Source: Chloroflexota bacterium (lineage in GTDB: Bacteria; Chloroflexota; Anaerolineae; Anaerolineales; Villigracilaceae). Taken from it: a stretch of 64,000 nucleotides of DNA. Below the pieces are notes generated by a model. It was given only the letters and a program-made list of their open reading frames with translations. It was not told where the DNA came from and made no database searches. A program made the translations under genes and the position numbers. Each line of letters begins with the position of its first letter. Within the stretch, counting starts at the first letter, position 1. This document shows positions 1 to 7,900 of the stretch, piece by piece. Location of the stretch: contig JACPVF010000013.1 in assembly GCA_016191845.1 (NCBI GenBank), forward strand, positions 1 to 64,000. Direction: 5' to 3'.

Positions 1-4
1 CTTT

Positions 5-1644
5 GTTTCACTCCACTCTCCCTATGCAGGGAGAGACCATGGATTCGCCGCTCACGATGGTGTCATCTTCGTTTCAATCCACTCTCCCTATGCAGGGAGA
101 GACACAAGCTCTGGCGGCCATCTTCTGACAAGATGGTGTTTCAATCCACTCTCCCTATGCAGGGAGAGACCAGGGCATTCCACAGGTCCTTGACGATACT
201 GACGTTTCAATCCACTCTCCCTATGCAGGGAGAGACCTGGGTGACACGCAGGACGGCGTAGACGTGGACCTGTTTCAATCCACTCTCCCTATGCAGGGAG
301 AGACGCGGAGTTATTCGATTACCTACATTTTAACAAGTTTCAATCCACTCTCCCTATGCAGGGAGAGACAAGAAGCGCTTCCCTGGTCACTGGGTAGGGC
401 TAGTTTCAATCCACTCTCCCTATGCAGGGAGAGACCAAGCGCATCATCGACGGGATCGTGAACGGGCTGTTACAATCCACTCTCCCTATGCAGGGAGAGA
501 CAGAGACCACTGCACCGATCGCGTGGAGCTCCACGTTTCAATCCACTCTCCCTATGCAGGGAGAGACCAGGAGAATTTGTCGCTATCCAGTTCTGGGTTG
601 CGTTTCAATCCACTCTCCCTATGCAGGGAGAGACATGGTTTCATACTGCTGTGCGGTCCCGCCGTGGATGTTTCAATCCACTCTCCCTATGCAGGGAGAG
701 ACAACTCGACCACGTTCGGGCCGGTGCCGCTGTCCTTGTTTCAATCCACTCTCCCTATGCAGGGAGAGACCCAACGCCAGCTTCCAATGGCGCTCGACCT
801 TCTCGTTTCAATCCACTCTCCCTATGCAGGGAGAGACATGGAACGGTCCTCACCGCGGCCGAGTATTTCCTTGTTTCAATCCACTCTCCCTATGCAGGGA
901 GAGACTCGAGGCGATGCGCGCGCCGACAAACATGCGAGGTGTTTCAATCCACTCTCCCTATGCAGGGAGAGACGCGGGTCGTGTCGCCAGTCCATATGCG
1001 TGAGCGCGTTTCAATCCACTCTCCCTATGCAGGGAGAGACTTCCGCCTGCCTTATAGGTGTATTCGACCCGAATGTTTCAATCCACTCTCCCTATGCAGG
1101 GAGAGACAAGGCTTCAAATCCGACGCTGAGCGGGCGACTGAAGTTTCAATCCACTCTCCCTATGCAGGGAGAGACACGATGCAAGCCCAGGCTTGCGACC
1201 CCCTCGTCAATGTTTCAATCCACTCTCCCTATGCAGGGCGAGACTCGCACGCCACATCGCGACCTGCTGGCCCAGATGGTTTCAATCCACTCTCCCTATG
1301 CAGGGAGAGACGTTAGGCGCATGGGCGGCTAGACTTGTCCGTTTTGTTTCAATCCACTCTCCCTATGCAGGGAGAGACAGGACCAGGACAAGGACCCGCG
1401 CTGGAAGGAGCCGTTTCAATCCACTCTCCCTATGCAGGGAGAGACGTGATGACCGAGAGATAGTATTTCTTGTGGCTGTTTCAATCCACTCTCCCTATGC
1501 AGGGAGAGACACACAATCTGCGGCGGTCTGCTTGGACTTGAGCGGTTTCAATCCACTCTCCCTATGCAGGGAGAGACCCAAGGGCCTGGCCATCATCGAC
1601 GACCCGATCAAGTTTCAATCCACTCTCCCTATGCAGGGAGAGAC
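5..1644 (-). CRISPR. Type I-C CRISPR array, 25 repeats and 24 spacers in window
   Basis: A 33-nt repeat recurs 25 times with spacers of 32-36 nt. Read on the minus strand the repeat starts GTCTCTCCCTGC and ends GTGGATTGAAAC, the 3' handle typical of type I-C, and holds the stem CTCTCCCT/AGGGAGAG. Cas genes lie on the same strand to the right, so the leader is on the right and the repeat at 1612-1644 is leader-proximal. Three repeats differ by single bases: 5-37 (A to C), 469-501 (T to A) and 1212-1244 (A to C). The array may continue left of the window. Every long apparent reading frame across it is an artefact of the repeat. Confidence 0.98.
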
Positions 1645-1845
1645 TGCAAAATCTGGCAAAAAAATAAGATGCCCGCCAGATATGGGCATACCGCTTAATC
1701 GTCATCAGTAAAAGGAGGTAAAAATTTGCGTGAAATGATTGATATTCTGTTGTTAAGGTGCCAGATGCCCTGCGAACCTTGCCGTGAATCTGTGGGCGCT
1801 TCGGGTTCGCGGGAATGTTTCGTTTAGGCTCAGTGTGACACAGGC
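1645..1845 (-). promoter_or_regulatory. CRISPR leader between cas2 and the array
   Basis: This gene-free 201-bp stretch lies between the cas2 stop and the first repeat, where a leader is expected. The 60 bp next to the array are A/T-rich, unlike the flanking genes, and contain the inverted pairs ATCTGGC/GCCAGAT (1650-1681) and ATGCCC/GGGCAT. GCGAACC (1772-1778) and GGTTCGC (1804-1810) could form a hairpin just after cas2. The array promoter was not placed with confidence. Confidence 0.7.
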
Positions 1846-2136
1846 CTACGCGATGATGGTCCCTTCCAGGTCGATGCTGGGCTTGGCGCCGATGTGTTCG
1901 ACGCGGGTCTTCCAATTGTCGCCAAGGTAATAGAAGCGCAGCGAATCTACTTCGGGGTCGATGATCTTTAAGAGTTTACTCTGCAACTCTTTGAGCTGCG
2001 CAGGGTCGATCAGGCATTCGAAGACGGAATGTTGCACACGCTGACCGTAGTCCTGGCACTTCTTGGAGACGCGCCGCAGACGGGATTTCCCCGCCTCAGT
2101 TTCGGTCTTGACATCGTACGTGATGAGCACCAGCAT
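1846..2136 (-). CDS. cas2: CRISPR-associated endoribonuclease/integration factor Cas2
   Basis: The 96-residue protein is the normal length for Cas2. It begins MLVLITYDVKTETEAGKSRL, with the beta-strand ending in the conserved Tyr-Asp of the ferredoxin fold, followed by the RLRRVSKKCQDYG helix and QHSVFEC strand typical of type I-C Cas2. Cas2 dimers bridge two Cas1 dimers in the complex that inserts new spacers. It is the last gene of the operon, starts 9 bp after the cas1 stop behind an AGAGGT ribosome site, and faces the leader. Confidence 0.97.
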   Translation of the reverse strand: MLVLITYDVKTETEAGKSRLRRVSKKCQDYGQRVQHSVFECLIDPAQLKELQSKLLKIIDPEVDSLRFYYLGDNWKTRVEHIGAKPSIDLEGTIIA

Positions 2137-2145
2137 GTCAACCTC

Positions 2146-3183
2146 TCAATTCCAAAAGAACGGCGGATAGGCGTCCAGATCGCCGCGCAGGTGACGGGCC
2201 AGCAGCATGGCCTGGATGTGGGGCAGCAGTCCAAAGGGTACCTTCTCTTTGAGGTAAGGGTGTATGAGTTCCTCTTTCTTGCGCTCCTGCCAGGCCACCA
2301 GCACGGCCTTGCGCGTGTCGTCGTCCATCAATACGCCGCCGCTCTCCTTTTGTGTGAATCCCTTCCCGTTGATCTGCTTTCGGTTGACCAGCGACAGCGC
2401 CAGACGATCCACCAGCACGGGTCGCAGTTCCTCCATCAGGTCGAGCGCAAGCGAGGGACGCCCGGGGCGGTCCCGATGCAGGAAGCCGATGTAAGGATCC
2501 AGCCCCACCGTCTCCAATGCCGAGGCGGCTTCATTCGTCAACAGCGTGTAGAGGAACGAGAGCAAAGCGTTCATGTTATCCAGGGGCGGACGGCGGTTTC
2601 GTTCCTTGAAGAAGAAATCCTCGCGCTGGTGCAGGATCAAATGGTCGAACGCGCCAAAGTAAATCTTTGCCGCACTCCCCTCGAAGCCCATCAGGTCGCC
2701 CGTGGACTTACACATCGGGATGGCTTTCAAGGTTTCCTTCATGAAATTGGACGCGCCCGTCAGCGCCTCCACACGCTCTGCGAGCAGCATGGCATGGTCG
2801 CGCACCGCACGGTCGAGCACCTTGCGGCAGTTGGCGATCTTCCCCAGCAGGAAGGATTGGGCGATGGGAATGCTTTGCGCCTCCCGTTCCGACACATCGA
2901 ACTGTTTCCTCCTCAACAGGACGTTTCCCCTCACCCGCCCCGTGACCCGCGCCTGGAACCGCCCATTGGGAGTGAGAAAGGTCAGCCCGATGTTTCGTTC
3001 TGCGCATGCGCCCATCAAGGCAGGACTGGCTCCCTGCCAGGTGAAGCAGACGATGTGCTCGAGGTTGTGCAGCGGCAGGCGCGTCGAAGCGCCCTCCTCC
3101 TTCTTGACGACGACATTTTCGCCGTCCAGGGACAGAAAGGCCTCGGGTGTGGTGATATAGAGGACGTTCCCAAGATGTTTCAT
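2146..3183 (-). CDS. cas1: CRISPR-associated integrase Cas1 (type I-C)
   Basis: This 345-residue protein catalyses spacer integration at the leader end of the array. Expected metal ligands are visible: Glu168 in the GFEGSAAK segment, His236 in GFLHRDRPGR, and acidic residues Asp248/Glu251 in LALDLMEELRP. The beta-rich N-terminal domain and helical C-terminal lobe are in normal order and length. The Shine-Dalgarno is weak (GTGAAACG before ATG), and a palindromic repeat separates this gene from cas4, so coupling to upstream translation looks broken. Confidence 0.97.
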   Translation of the reverse strand: MKHLGNVLYITTPEAFLSLDGENVVVKKEEGASTRLPLHNLEHIVCFTWQGASPALMGACAERNIGLTFLTPNGRFQARVTGRVRGNVLLRRKQFDVSEREAQSIPIAQSFLLGKIANCRKVLDRAVRDHAMLLAERVEALTGASNFMKETLKAIPMCKSTGDLMGFEGSAAKIYFGAFDHLILHQREDFFFKERNRRPPLDNMNALLSFLYTLLTNEAASALETVGLDPYIGFLHRDRPGRPSLALDLMEELRPVLVDRLALSLVNRKQINGKGFTQKESGGVLMDDDTRKAVLVAWQERKKEELIHPYLKEKVPFGLLPHIQAMLLARHLRGDLDAYPPFFWN

Positions 3184-3195
3184 CGTTTCACTTTC

Positions 3196-3322
3196 ATGTC
3201 GTTACGAGGAGGGCGTTCTTCCCGACGAAGCAACCTCCCGTTTGTAGCATGTCATTGCGAGGGTGTTCTTCCCGAAGCAATCTTCTGGAATTAGAAGACT
3301 GCTTCGTTCCTAGCAGCGACAT
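3196..3322. repeat. Palindromic dispersed repeat (family A) between cas4 and cas1
   Basis: Two adjoining copies of the ATGTCRTTGCGAGG...GAAGCAACCTC element recur in this window between genes. The block ends in AGCAGCGACAT at the stop codon of cas4. It can fold into long hairpins and carries no gene. Confidence 0.8.
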
Positions 3323-4041
3323 CATTCTTCGATATTCTCTTGAATATACTTCGACGCCGCTACAACCTTTCCCTGCAGCACGGGCAGGCAAATATCCGCC
3401 AGGGAGCAGGAGCGGCAGCCTTTATGGGTCTTGACCCTGGGGGTGTAGCCGCGGCTGAAATAGTTGTGCATCTCCGCGGACATATCCTGCACGAGCGTCC
3501 GCAGCTCGGGCGTGAATTCGACCTCCGCGCGGTGGCGGGTTTCACCGTAATACAAATACCCGCGCATAATTTCGGTCGAGAGCATTTCTTCGAGGCACAT
3601 CGCCTGGGCGCAGAGTTGCACCTCGTCGCTATGGTCGTGCTTTTCCCTGCCGCGCTTGTACTCGACAGGCACAGGCAGATACAACCCTTCGCGGTTTGGA
3701 AGTTTTACGCCCTCACCGCCCTCTCGTCCCCCCATTTCTGAACTGTGAAATGGGGGGATTGAGGGGGGTAGGGGTGAGGTCCTAAACTCCACCACGTCAC
3801 ACACACCCGACAATCCCAGCCGATAGGATGCCACAGGCACGGAACGCGCGGTGATGACCCCGTTCCTCGTCTCGGTGAAGAAGGGGTCATCGACGCGCTT
3901 GTGCAGGATCCTGCCCTCGGCGGTCAGCGCGTTTTCCTTCCACTGCTGCTCGACGTGGATCAACGCCCACTGCCTGCGGCAGAACAGGAAGTGCTGAATG
4001 CCAGAAAGGGGCAGCAGGTCGTCCTGGGTGTATTCGGTCAT
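3322..4041 (-). CDS. cas4: Cas4 exonuclease with an in-frame repeat-derived insert
   Basis: This Fe-S, RecB-type nuclease trims prespacers and selects PAM-proximal ends with Cas1-Cas2. The 239 residues show Cys21 in FCRRQW, Asp82, Glu127-x-Lys129 of the nuclease core, Gln142, and the C-terminal cysteines 209, 212 and 218 that complete the cluster. Residues about 89-112 (Pro/Ser/Gly-rich) interrupt the fold between Asp82 and the Glu-x-Lys motif. They are encoded by a perfect 11-bp-arm palindrome and flanking low-complexity bases, so a repetitive element appears to have inserted in frame. All catalytic residues survive, so activity is plausible. A repeat fragment sits directly upstream, and the ribosome site is weak. 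Confidence 0.93.
   Translation of the reverse strand: MTEYTQDDLLPLSGIQHFLFCRRQWALIHVEQQWKENALTAEGRILHKRVDDPFFTETRNGVITARSVPVASYRLGLSGVCDVVEFRTSPLPPSIPPFHSSEMGGREGGEGVKLPNREGLYLPVPVEYKRGREKHDHSDEVQLCAQAMCLEEMLSTEIMRGYLYYGETRHRAEVEFTPELRTLVQDMSAEMHNYFSRGYTPRVKTHKGCRSCSLADICLPVLQGKVVAASKYIQENIEE
3728..3757. repeat. Palindrome embedded in the cas4 coding sequence
   Basis: CCCCCCATTTC (3728-3738) and GAAATGGGGGG (3747-3757) are perfect inverted arms around an 8-nt loop. They are flanked by outer CCTCACC/GGTGAGG arms. The element is translated as part of Cas4. Confidence 0.85.
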
Positions 4042-4049
4042 GATCTTTT

Positions 4050-4087
4050 ATGTCGTTGCGAGGCCTGCACAGCGGGCCGAAGCAACC
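4050..4087. repeat. Family A repeat fragment between the GIY-YIG gene and cas4
   Basis: The ATGTCGTTGCGAGG start and GAAGCAACCT core match the other family A copies, but the second half is missing. It abuts the stop of the GIY-YIG gene and fills the leader of cas4. Confidence 0.7.
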
Positions 4088-4369
4088 TTATGGTACATAT
4101 CTGGGCCATCGGTTATAACCAACCGTGGGGTTATTTGATGAGAACATCCTGATAAGTTCAACCTCCTTCTGGTTGACCTCACGGTCTGTCGCCATTTCTG
4201 ACTCCCAAAGGATTTGCTTTCGGATGGTGAAGTCATGTCTTTCTTCAAGTGTGAAATCTTTTGCTACCAATTCTCTGCTCACACTACCAAAATATAACAA
4301 TGTTCCTGTGTGGTCTTTTCCAATATAGATCTTTCCATTTGGGTAGGTAATTTTGTAAATCACCTTCAT
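4088..4369 (-). CDS. Small GIY-YIG nuclease-domain protein inside the cas operon
   Basis: The 93-residue protein opens MKVIYKITYPNGKIYIGKDH, which carries both halves of the GIY-YIG signature (IYK...KIYIGK), and ends with ELIRMFSSNNPTVGYN, like the end of the core domain in homing-type GIY-YIG nucleases. It is essentially a bare catalytic domain without a DNA-binding tail. A GTCAAAGGAG ribosome site precedes the ATG. It lies between cas7 and cas4, where type I-C operons normally have nothing, and is bounded by a 16-bp hairpin upstream and a repeat fragment downstream. It could be a captured selfish nuclease or an accessory nuclease for interference or adaptation. The domain call is solid and the role unknown. 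Confidence 0.8.
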   Translation of the reverse strand: MKVIYKITYPNGKIYIGKDHTGTLLYFGSVSRELVAKDFTLEERHDFTIRKQILWESEMATDREVNQKEVELIRMFSSNNPTVGYNRWPRYVP

Positions 4370-4390
4370 GTGTAAGGCACTCCTTTGACA

Positions 4391-4425
4391 GAGTTGACAG
4401 TCACCTCGAAGGTGACTGTCAACTC
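4391..4425 (-). terminator. 16-bp perfect hairpin between cas7 and the GIY-YIG gene
   Basis: The arms GAGTTGACAGTCACCT (4391-4406) and AGGTGACTGTCAACTC (4410-4425) enclose a 3-nt loop. No clear U-run follows on the minus strand, so it may attenuate, pause or act as a processing site rather than fully terminate. It separates the interference genes from the nuclease and adaptation genes. Confidence 0.6.
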
Positions 4426-4437
4426 TTGGTTGAATAT

Positions 4438-5304
4438 TTATAGTCTCTCGATCAACTCCACGCCTTCAGGAGCTTTGCCTTCGACCTTCACAGTGTAATC
4501 ATCGAACTTGCGCGGAATAATCACACCGTCTTTCTTTTCCACTTTCACCATGTCGAAGAGTTTGTGCGAAGGCGCGTTGCCGAGTTCATCCTTGTGCTTG
4601 AAGACAAAGAGCTTGCGCGAAGCCATCTTGCCGCGCGCAGCGGAATGGTCATGTTCGAACATTTCCTCCAGGGCCTTCCAGAACAATTCGAGGTCTTCTT
4701 CCGAAAAGCCCGTGCCCTTGCTTTCGTCATTGGCCAGCTTAGCGGAGACATAACCCTCGACTTTGTATAAAGCATAGGGCACGACGTGCTTACGCCCCAT
4801 CGTACGCTCTTTCTCCGCATCCTCGATTTTGGTCACGGTCTGGCGTGTGATGGTCACTTCCTGTTGGACGATGGGGTCGATGCTGCGCGAGAAGTTGATC
4901 TGGATCGGGCCGCGGACCTGTCCGCAGTTGTCGCCTGTGCTCATGACCGCGCCAAAGGTGCGGACATCGAAGAATTGCTCACACATCCAATTGCGGGCTT
5001 TGCCAACGCCAGCCGAGTCTGCTTTCTTGCCAGGTTCAAGCCCATCAACAGATTTATAGGCTTCCACATGATTCTGATTCAAGGGCGTTCCTTCTTTGAC
5101 GTAAATACGGTAACCCTTTTTGTCGCCTTTAACCAGTTCCACGTAGTTGCGGACTTTGCGTTTGAGCGCCACATCGGTCACGATGCCATAGCCTGTTTCG
5201 GGGTCGATGCGCGGCATGTTGCCCGCGTCGGGGTCGCCGTTGGGGTTGCCGTTCTCCACGTCGTAGAGCAGGACAAATTCATAGCGGTTGGAAATAGCGG
5301 TCAT
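4438..5304 (-). CDS. cas7: Cas7 (Csd2 family) Cascade backbone subunit
   Basis: This 288-residue protein coats the crRNA in the type I-C effector. It begins MTAISNRYEFVLLYDVENGN, followed by PNGDPDAGNMPRIDPETGYG, the family signature of type I-C Cas7, and keeps the GLEPGKKADSAGVGKARNW and FGAVMSTGDN segments. Length is normal. It follows cas8c after 18 bp with a good purine-rich ribosome site. Confidence 0.97.
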   Translation of the reverse strand: MTAISNRYEFVLLYDVENGNPNGDPDAGNMPRIDPETGYGIVTDVALKRKVRNYVELVKGDKKGYRIYVKEGTPLNQNHVEAYKSVDGLEPGKKADSAGVGKARNWMCEQFFDVRTFGAVMSTGDNCGQVRGPIQINFSRSIDPIVQQEVTITRQTVTKIEDAEKERTMGRKHVVPYALYKVEGYVSAKLANDESKGTGFSEEDLELFWKALEEMFEHDHSAARGKMASRKLFVFKHKDELGNAPSHKLFDMVKVEKKDGVIIPRKFDDYTVKVEGKAPEGVELIERL

Positions 5305-5322
5305 GGTTTAGTCTCCTTGGAA

Positions 5323-7164
5323 TTAGTGGGTTTCGGTGGTTTTGTTGGAATTGTCATTTTTGACGAAGAACGCCGCGCGCTGGTGATAATACCCAAGCAC
5401 GAAGACGCCCTGTTCATCCAGCGATAAACGCGCGGGAATGGGATTCTTCTCCACGTCAAGCAGGTTCAAAATATCCTGAATGCGGCGGTCGCTGGCGTAG
5501 CCATATTCCGCTTTGGAGATCCAATGCTGGGAAAGCCGCAAGAGGGTGGGGAAAACCGTTCGCGGCGCGGCGCAGGCGGACGTAAAGTAACGGTCTTTGA
5601 CGCTGGCATTTATATCGCCGATGGCCTCCTGCTGGACCTTTTCCAAGACGGCGAACAGGCGTCCCAGCAGATAGGCGGGGACAGTGGATTGCTCATTGAG
5701 CGACATGACGAGTACCTCCTGAATGGGGTGGTGGGGTTGGTGACGATACTTGCGGAGTAGATATGCCTTGAGGATTGCCGCCCGCGCATAATTGACCTTC
5801 TTTGTGAATTTTTCGTCCTGGTCGGCGCGGACGCGGTTGATGATGGAGTTGAACAGCGCGGCAGGGTAGGGCGTGTTTTCGAGGATCGCGCGAAAGACCG
5901 CGCCAGCCAGCAGGGGCGAAGCGTCTTTATCCGAAGACTTTGGAGAAACGGTTTCCTTCAAAATATCTTGAATGGTTAGATAGGTGTGCTGGTCTTCAAA
6001 TTCCTTGATGATTTCAAGGTCTTTATAGTGCCGCATGATTTTTTCCACTGTCTTGTCGAATAGGTCGCTGTGGAAGAAGCGCACCGAAACCCGCGCCGCA
6101 TTGGGGGCCAGCCCCAGCACATAGAAGCGTGGGTTACCATCCAGGCCATCGAGCAACTTCTTGGTATCCAATGCCTGGACACGCCTGACCTTTTCTGCTA
6201 TTTTCTTTGCTCTTTTCTCGGCCTTCTTATCTCGCGCAGGCTTTTCTTCCTCGGCAGGAATCTCAATTTCTTCGGGTTCGCACAGCCCTAAAAAGGCCCT
6301 GGCGTATTCCTTTTGCTCGCTCTCTGCCCAATAGACGACGGTGGTATCGCCGATAACAAATTTACGGTTTTCGTTGCTTGAAGAAAGTAGATAGTTCAAT
6401 GCTGTGGTGTAGGCAAAGGCTGCCTTCTCACTAACGGGAGAATTCATACCCTGTTCACGGTTATATGATTCGTACGCACGCGCATTGAACCCCACCAATG
6501 TAGCGCCTGTGGGGTTGGCGTCGCGAATACCCTTCAAGCTTGGATGCAAACGGGCAAGCGGCGCAATTTCGCCCGTTACAAGGCATTGGATTAATTCAGA
6601 GTCGCTGACACCTTTATGCTTTTCCCATGCCTGTTTGACTGCGGCGTCTTCGTGAACAAACTTTCCATCACACATGAATACCAAGTTGCCGCCCTTCAAG
6701 ATGGTTTCAAGGTGAGGCATAATTTTGGGGTGTTTCCTACCCTGTTCTGGCTCGTAATTCTCTAAAAAGGCAATTACGGCTTTGGCGGCAGGGTTCCTAA
6801 TTTCTTTGAGCATGTAAATATTTAGTTGGCGAAATGCCTCAAGTCGCTTGATATTGTATCCAGGGTCCTTTGCCTCTTTGTCCGATATGCCTAAGACATA
6901 AACACAGTTATCCCACAAGTAATTTGCGGAAATATTGACTGCACGTTTTACCTGCTCTGGCACGATCATACGACGCGGTTTATCTTCTATTTTTTTTCCA
7001 CGCTGTACCTGCTCGAAAAGCGGGAGGACATCCAATAAGTCTCCCGTTGCCGATAGGTTCAACGCGTAGCTGATCCCGATGGCACTATATCCAGGCGGCG
7101 CAATGTCACTGTCAGGGTCATTGGACAAAATATCATAGTAGCGTGCCAATGCTTGAAGGATCAT
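5323..7164 (-). CDS. cas8c: Cas8c (Csd1) Cascade large subunit
   Basis: At 613 residues this is the usual size of the type I-C large subunit, which reads the PAM and recruits Cas3. It begins [16 protein letters not shown] and contains the [20 protein letters not shown] and [19 protein letters not shown] segments typical of the family. A Lys/Arg/Glu-rich stretch around residues 300-330 precedes the latter. The ORF can also yield a C-terminal Cas11-like protein by internal initiation, as known for type I-C, but I did not identify the start. Its ATG overlaps the cas5 stop as ATGA, so the two are translationally coupled. Confidence 0.96.
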   Translation of the reverse strand: MILQALARYYDILSNDPDSDIAPPGYSAIGISYALNLSATGDLLDVLPLFEQVQRGKKIEDKPRRMIVPEQVKRAVNISANYLWDNCVYVLGISDKEAKDPGYNIKRLEAFRQLNIYMLKEIRNPAAKAVIAFLENYEPEQGRKHPKIMPHLETILKGGNLVFMCDGKFVHEDAAVKQAWEKHKGVSDSELIQCLVTGEIAPLARLHPSLKGIRDANPTGATLVGFNARAYESYNREQGMNSPVSEKAAFAYTTALNYLLSSSNENRKFVIGDTTVVYWAESEQKEYARAFLGLCEPEEIEIPAEEEKPARDKKAEKRAKKIAEKVRRVQALDTKKLLDGLDGNPRFYVLGLAPNAARVSVRFFHSDLFDKTVEKIMRHYKDLEIIKEFEDQHTYLTIQDILKETVSPKSSDKDASPLLAGAVFRAILENTPYPAALFNSIINRVRADQDEKFTKKVNYARAAILKAYLLRKYRHQPHHPIQEVLVMSLNEQSTVPAYLLGRLFAVLEKVQQEAIGDINASVKDRYFTSACAAPRTVFPTLLRLSQHWISKAEYGYASDRRIQDILNLLDVEKNPIPARLSLDEQGVFVLGYYHQRAAFFVKNDNSNKTTETH

Positions 7165-7787
7165 CCTCGCACCTCCAGATGGGTCAAGTCCAGTACTCCA
7201 CTTTTGAGAGCGGCCTTGAAGAATTGCGGCTTGATGTCTTCCGAGTCGGAGAAATCCAGGTCGTGTAGCATCCAGCCTAATTCCACGTCTCCCAGCGGGC
7301 TTTGTGGAATGGGGTCACCGTCCTCGATCAACTCCACCTTTGCGCCGAACTCGCGTGTTCCCAGGCAGGGTGCGTGGAAGTGCTGGCCTTTTCGCAGGCG
7401 GCGCAGAATAATGTTATAGTGTTTTTCTTTCGTATCTTCCTCGCCTGCCTTGTCGGTCAGGTCGAAATGCGCTTCGATAACGTAGTCCACATTTTTCAGT
7501 ACCAGCGCGGCGCGTTGCTGTCGAATTTCAGGGGCTACCAGAAAGGGCTTTCTTTCTGAAGCCTTCTCGCTGACCTCATTGCGCCGAATATTGGTGAACT
7601 CGATCGGCTTCAACACATGGATTCTGTCGATCACCCAGCGGATGGCGGGCTTCCAGTAGACCGCCTCGATGATGCCGCGCGCCGCCGATGGGGTGATGAC
7701 GTCGTAACTGACGCGCTCCACCTTCATCTCGGGGCGGGTGAACAGGGCGTAGTCGCCGCTTACCCGAATCTTGATTCCGTATCCCAT
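7161..7787 (-). CDS. cas5: Cas5c crRNA endonuclease/Cascade subunit
   Basis: In type I-C systems, which lack Cas6, Cas5c cuts the pre-crRNA and caps its 5' handle. The 208 residues begin [20 protein letters not shown], followed by [20 protein letters not shown], the canonical start of the family. The start at 7787 is preferred because AGGAGG lies 8 nt upstream. The reading frame remains open to 7898 only because it runs through a palindromic repeat. Normal catalytic-region residues such as the Tyr of VSYDV are present. Confidence 0.96.
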   Translation of the reverse strand: MGYGIKIRVSGDYALFTRPEMKVERVSYDVITPSAARGIIEAVYWKPAIRWVIDRIHVLKPIEFTNIRRNEVSEKASERKPFLVAPEIRQQRAALVLKNVDYVIEAHFDLTDKAGEEDTKEKHYNIILRRLRKGQHFHAPCLGTREFGAKVELIEDGDPIPQSPLGDVELGWMLHDLDFSDSEDIKPQFFKAALKSGVLDLTHLEVRG

Positions 7788-7813
7788 GGAATGAACCTCC
7801 TTTATGTTTATGT

Positions 7814-7898
7814 ATGTCGCTGCGAGCCCGAAGAGCGAAGCAGCCTCCCAATGACAGAGGGTTGCTTCGTCGGGAAGAGCGCCCTCTCGCAAAGACAT
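7814..7898. repeat. Family A repeat between cas3 and cas5
   Basis: ATGTCGCTGCGAGC at one end and CTCTCGCAAAGACAT at the other form the terminal arms. The centre holds a second imperfect palindrome, GAAGCAGCCTCCC/GGGTTGCTTC. It interrupts the operon and artificially extends the cas5 frame. Confidence 0.85.
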
Positions 7899-7900
7899 TG

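Noticed and set aside
264-1711. Long overlapping reading frames across the CRISPR array
   Set aside because: They encode the same repeat peptide over and over in three frames; they arise from the 33-nt repeat.
2029-3294. 421-codon frame opposite cas1 and cas2
   Set aside because: Antisense shadow of GC-rich genes with clear Cas1 and Cas2 motifs on the other strand.
7788-7898. Longer N-terminus for cas5
   Set aside because: The extra codons come from a palindromic repeat; AGGAGG lies before the shorter start.
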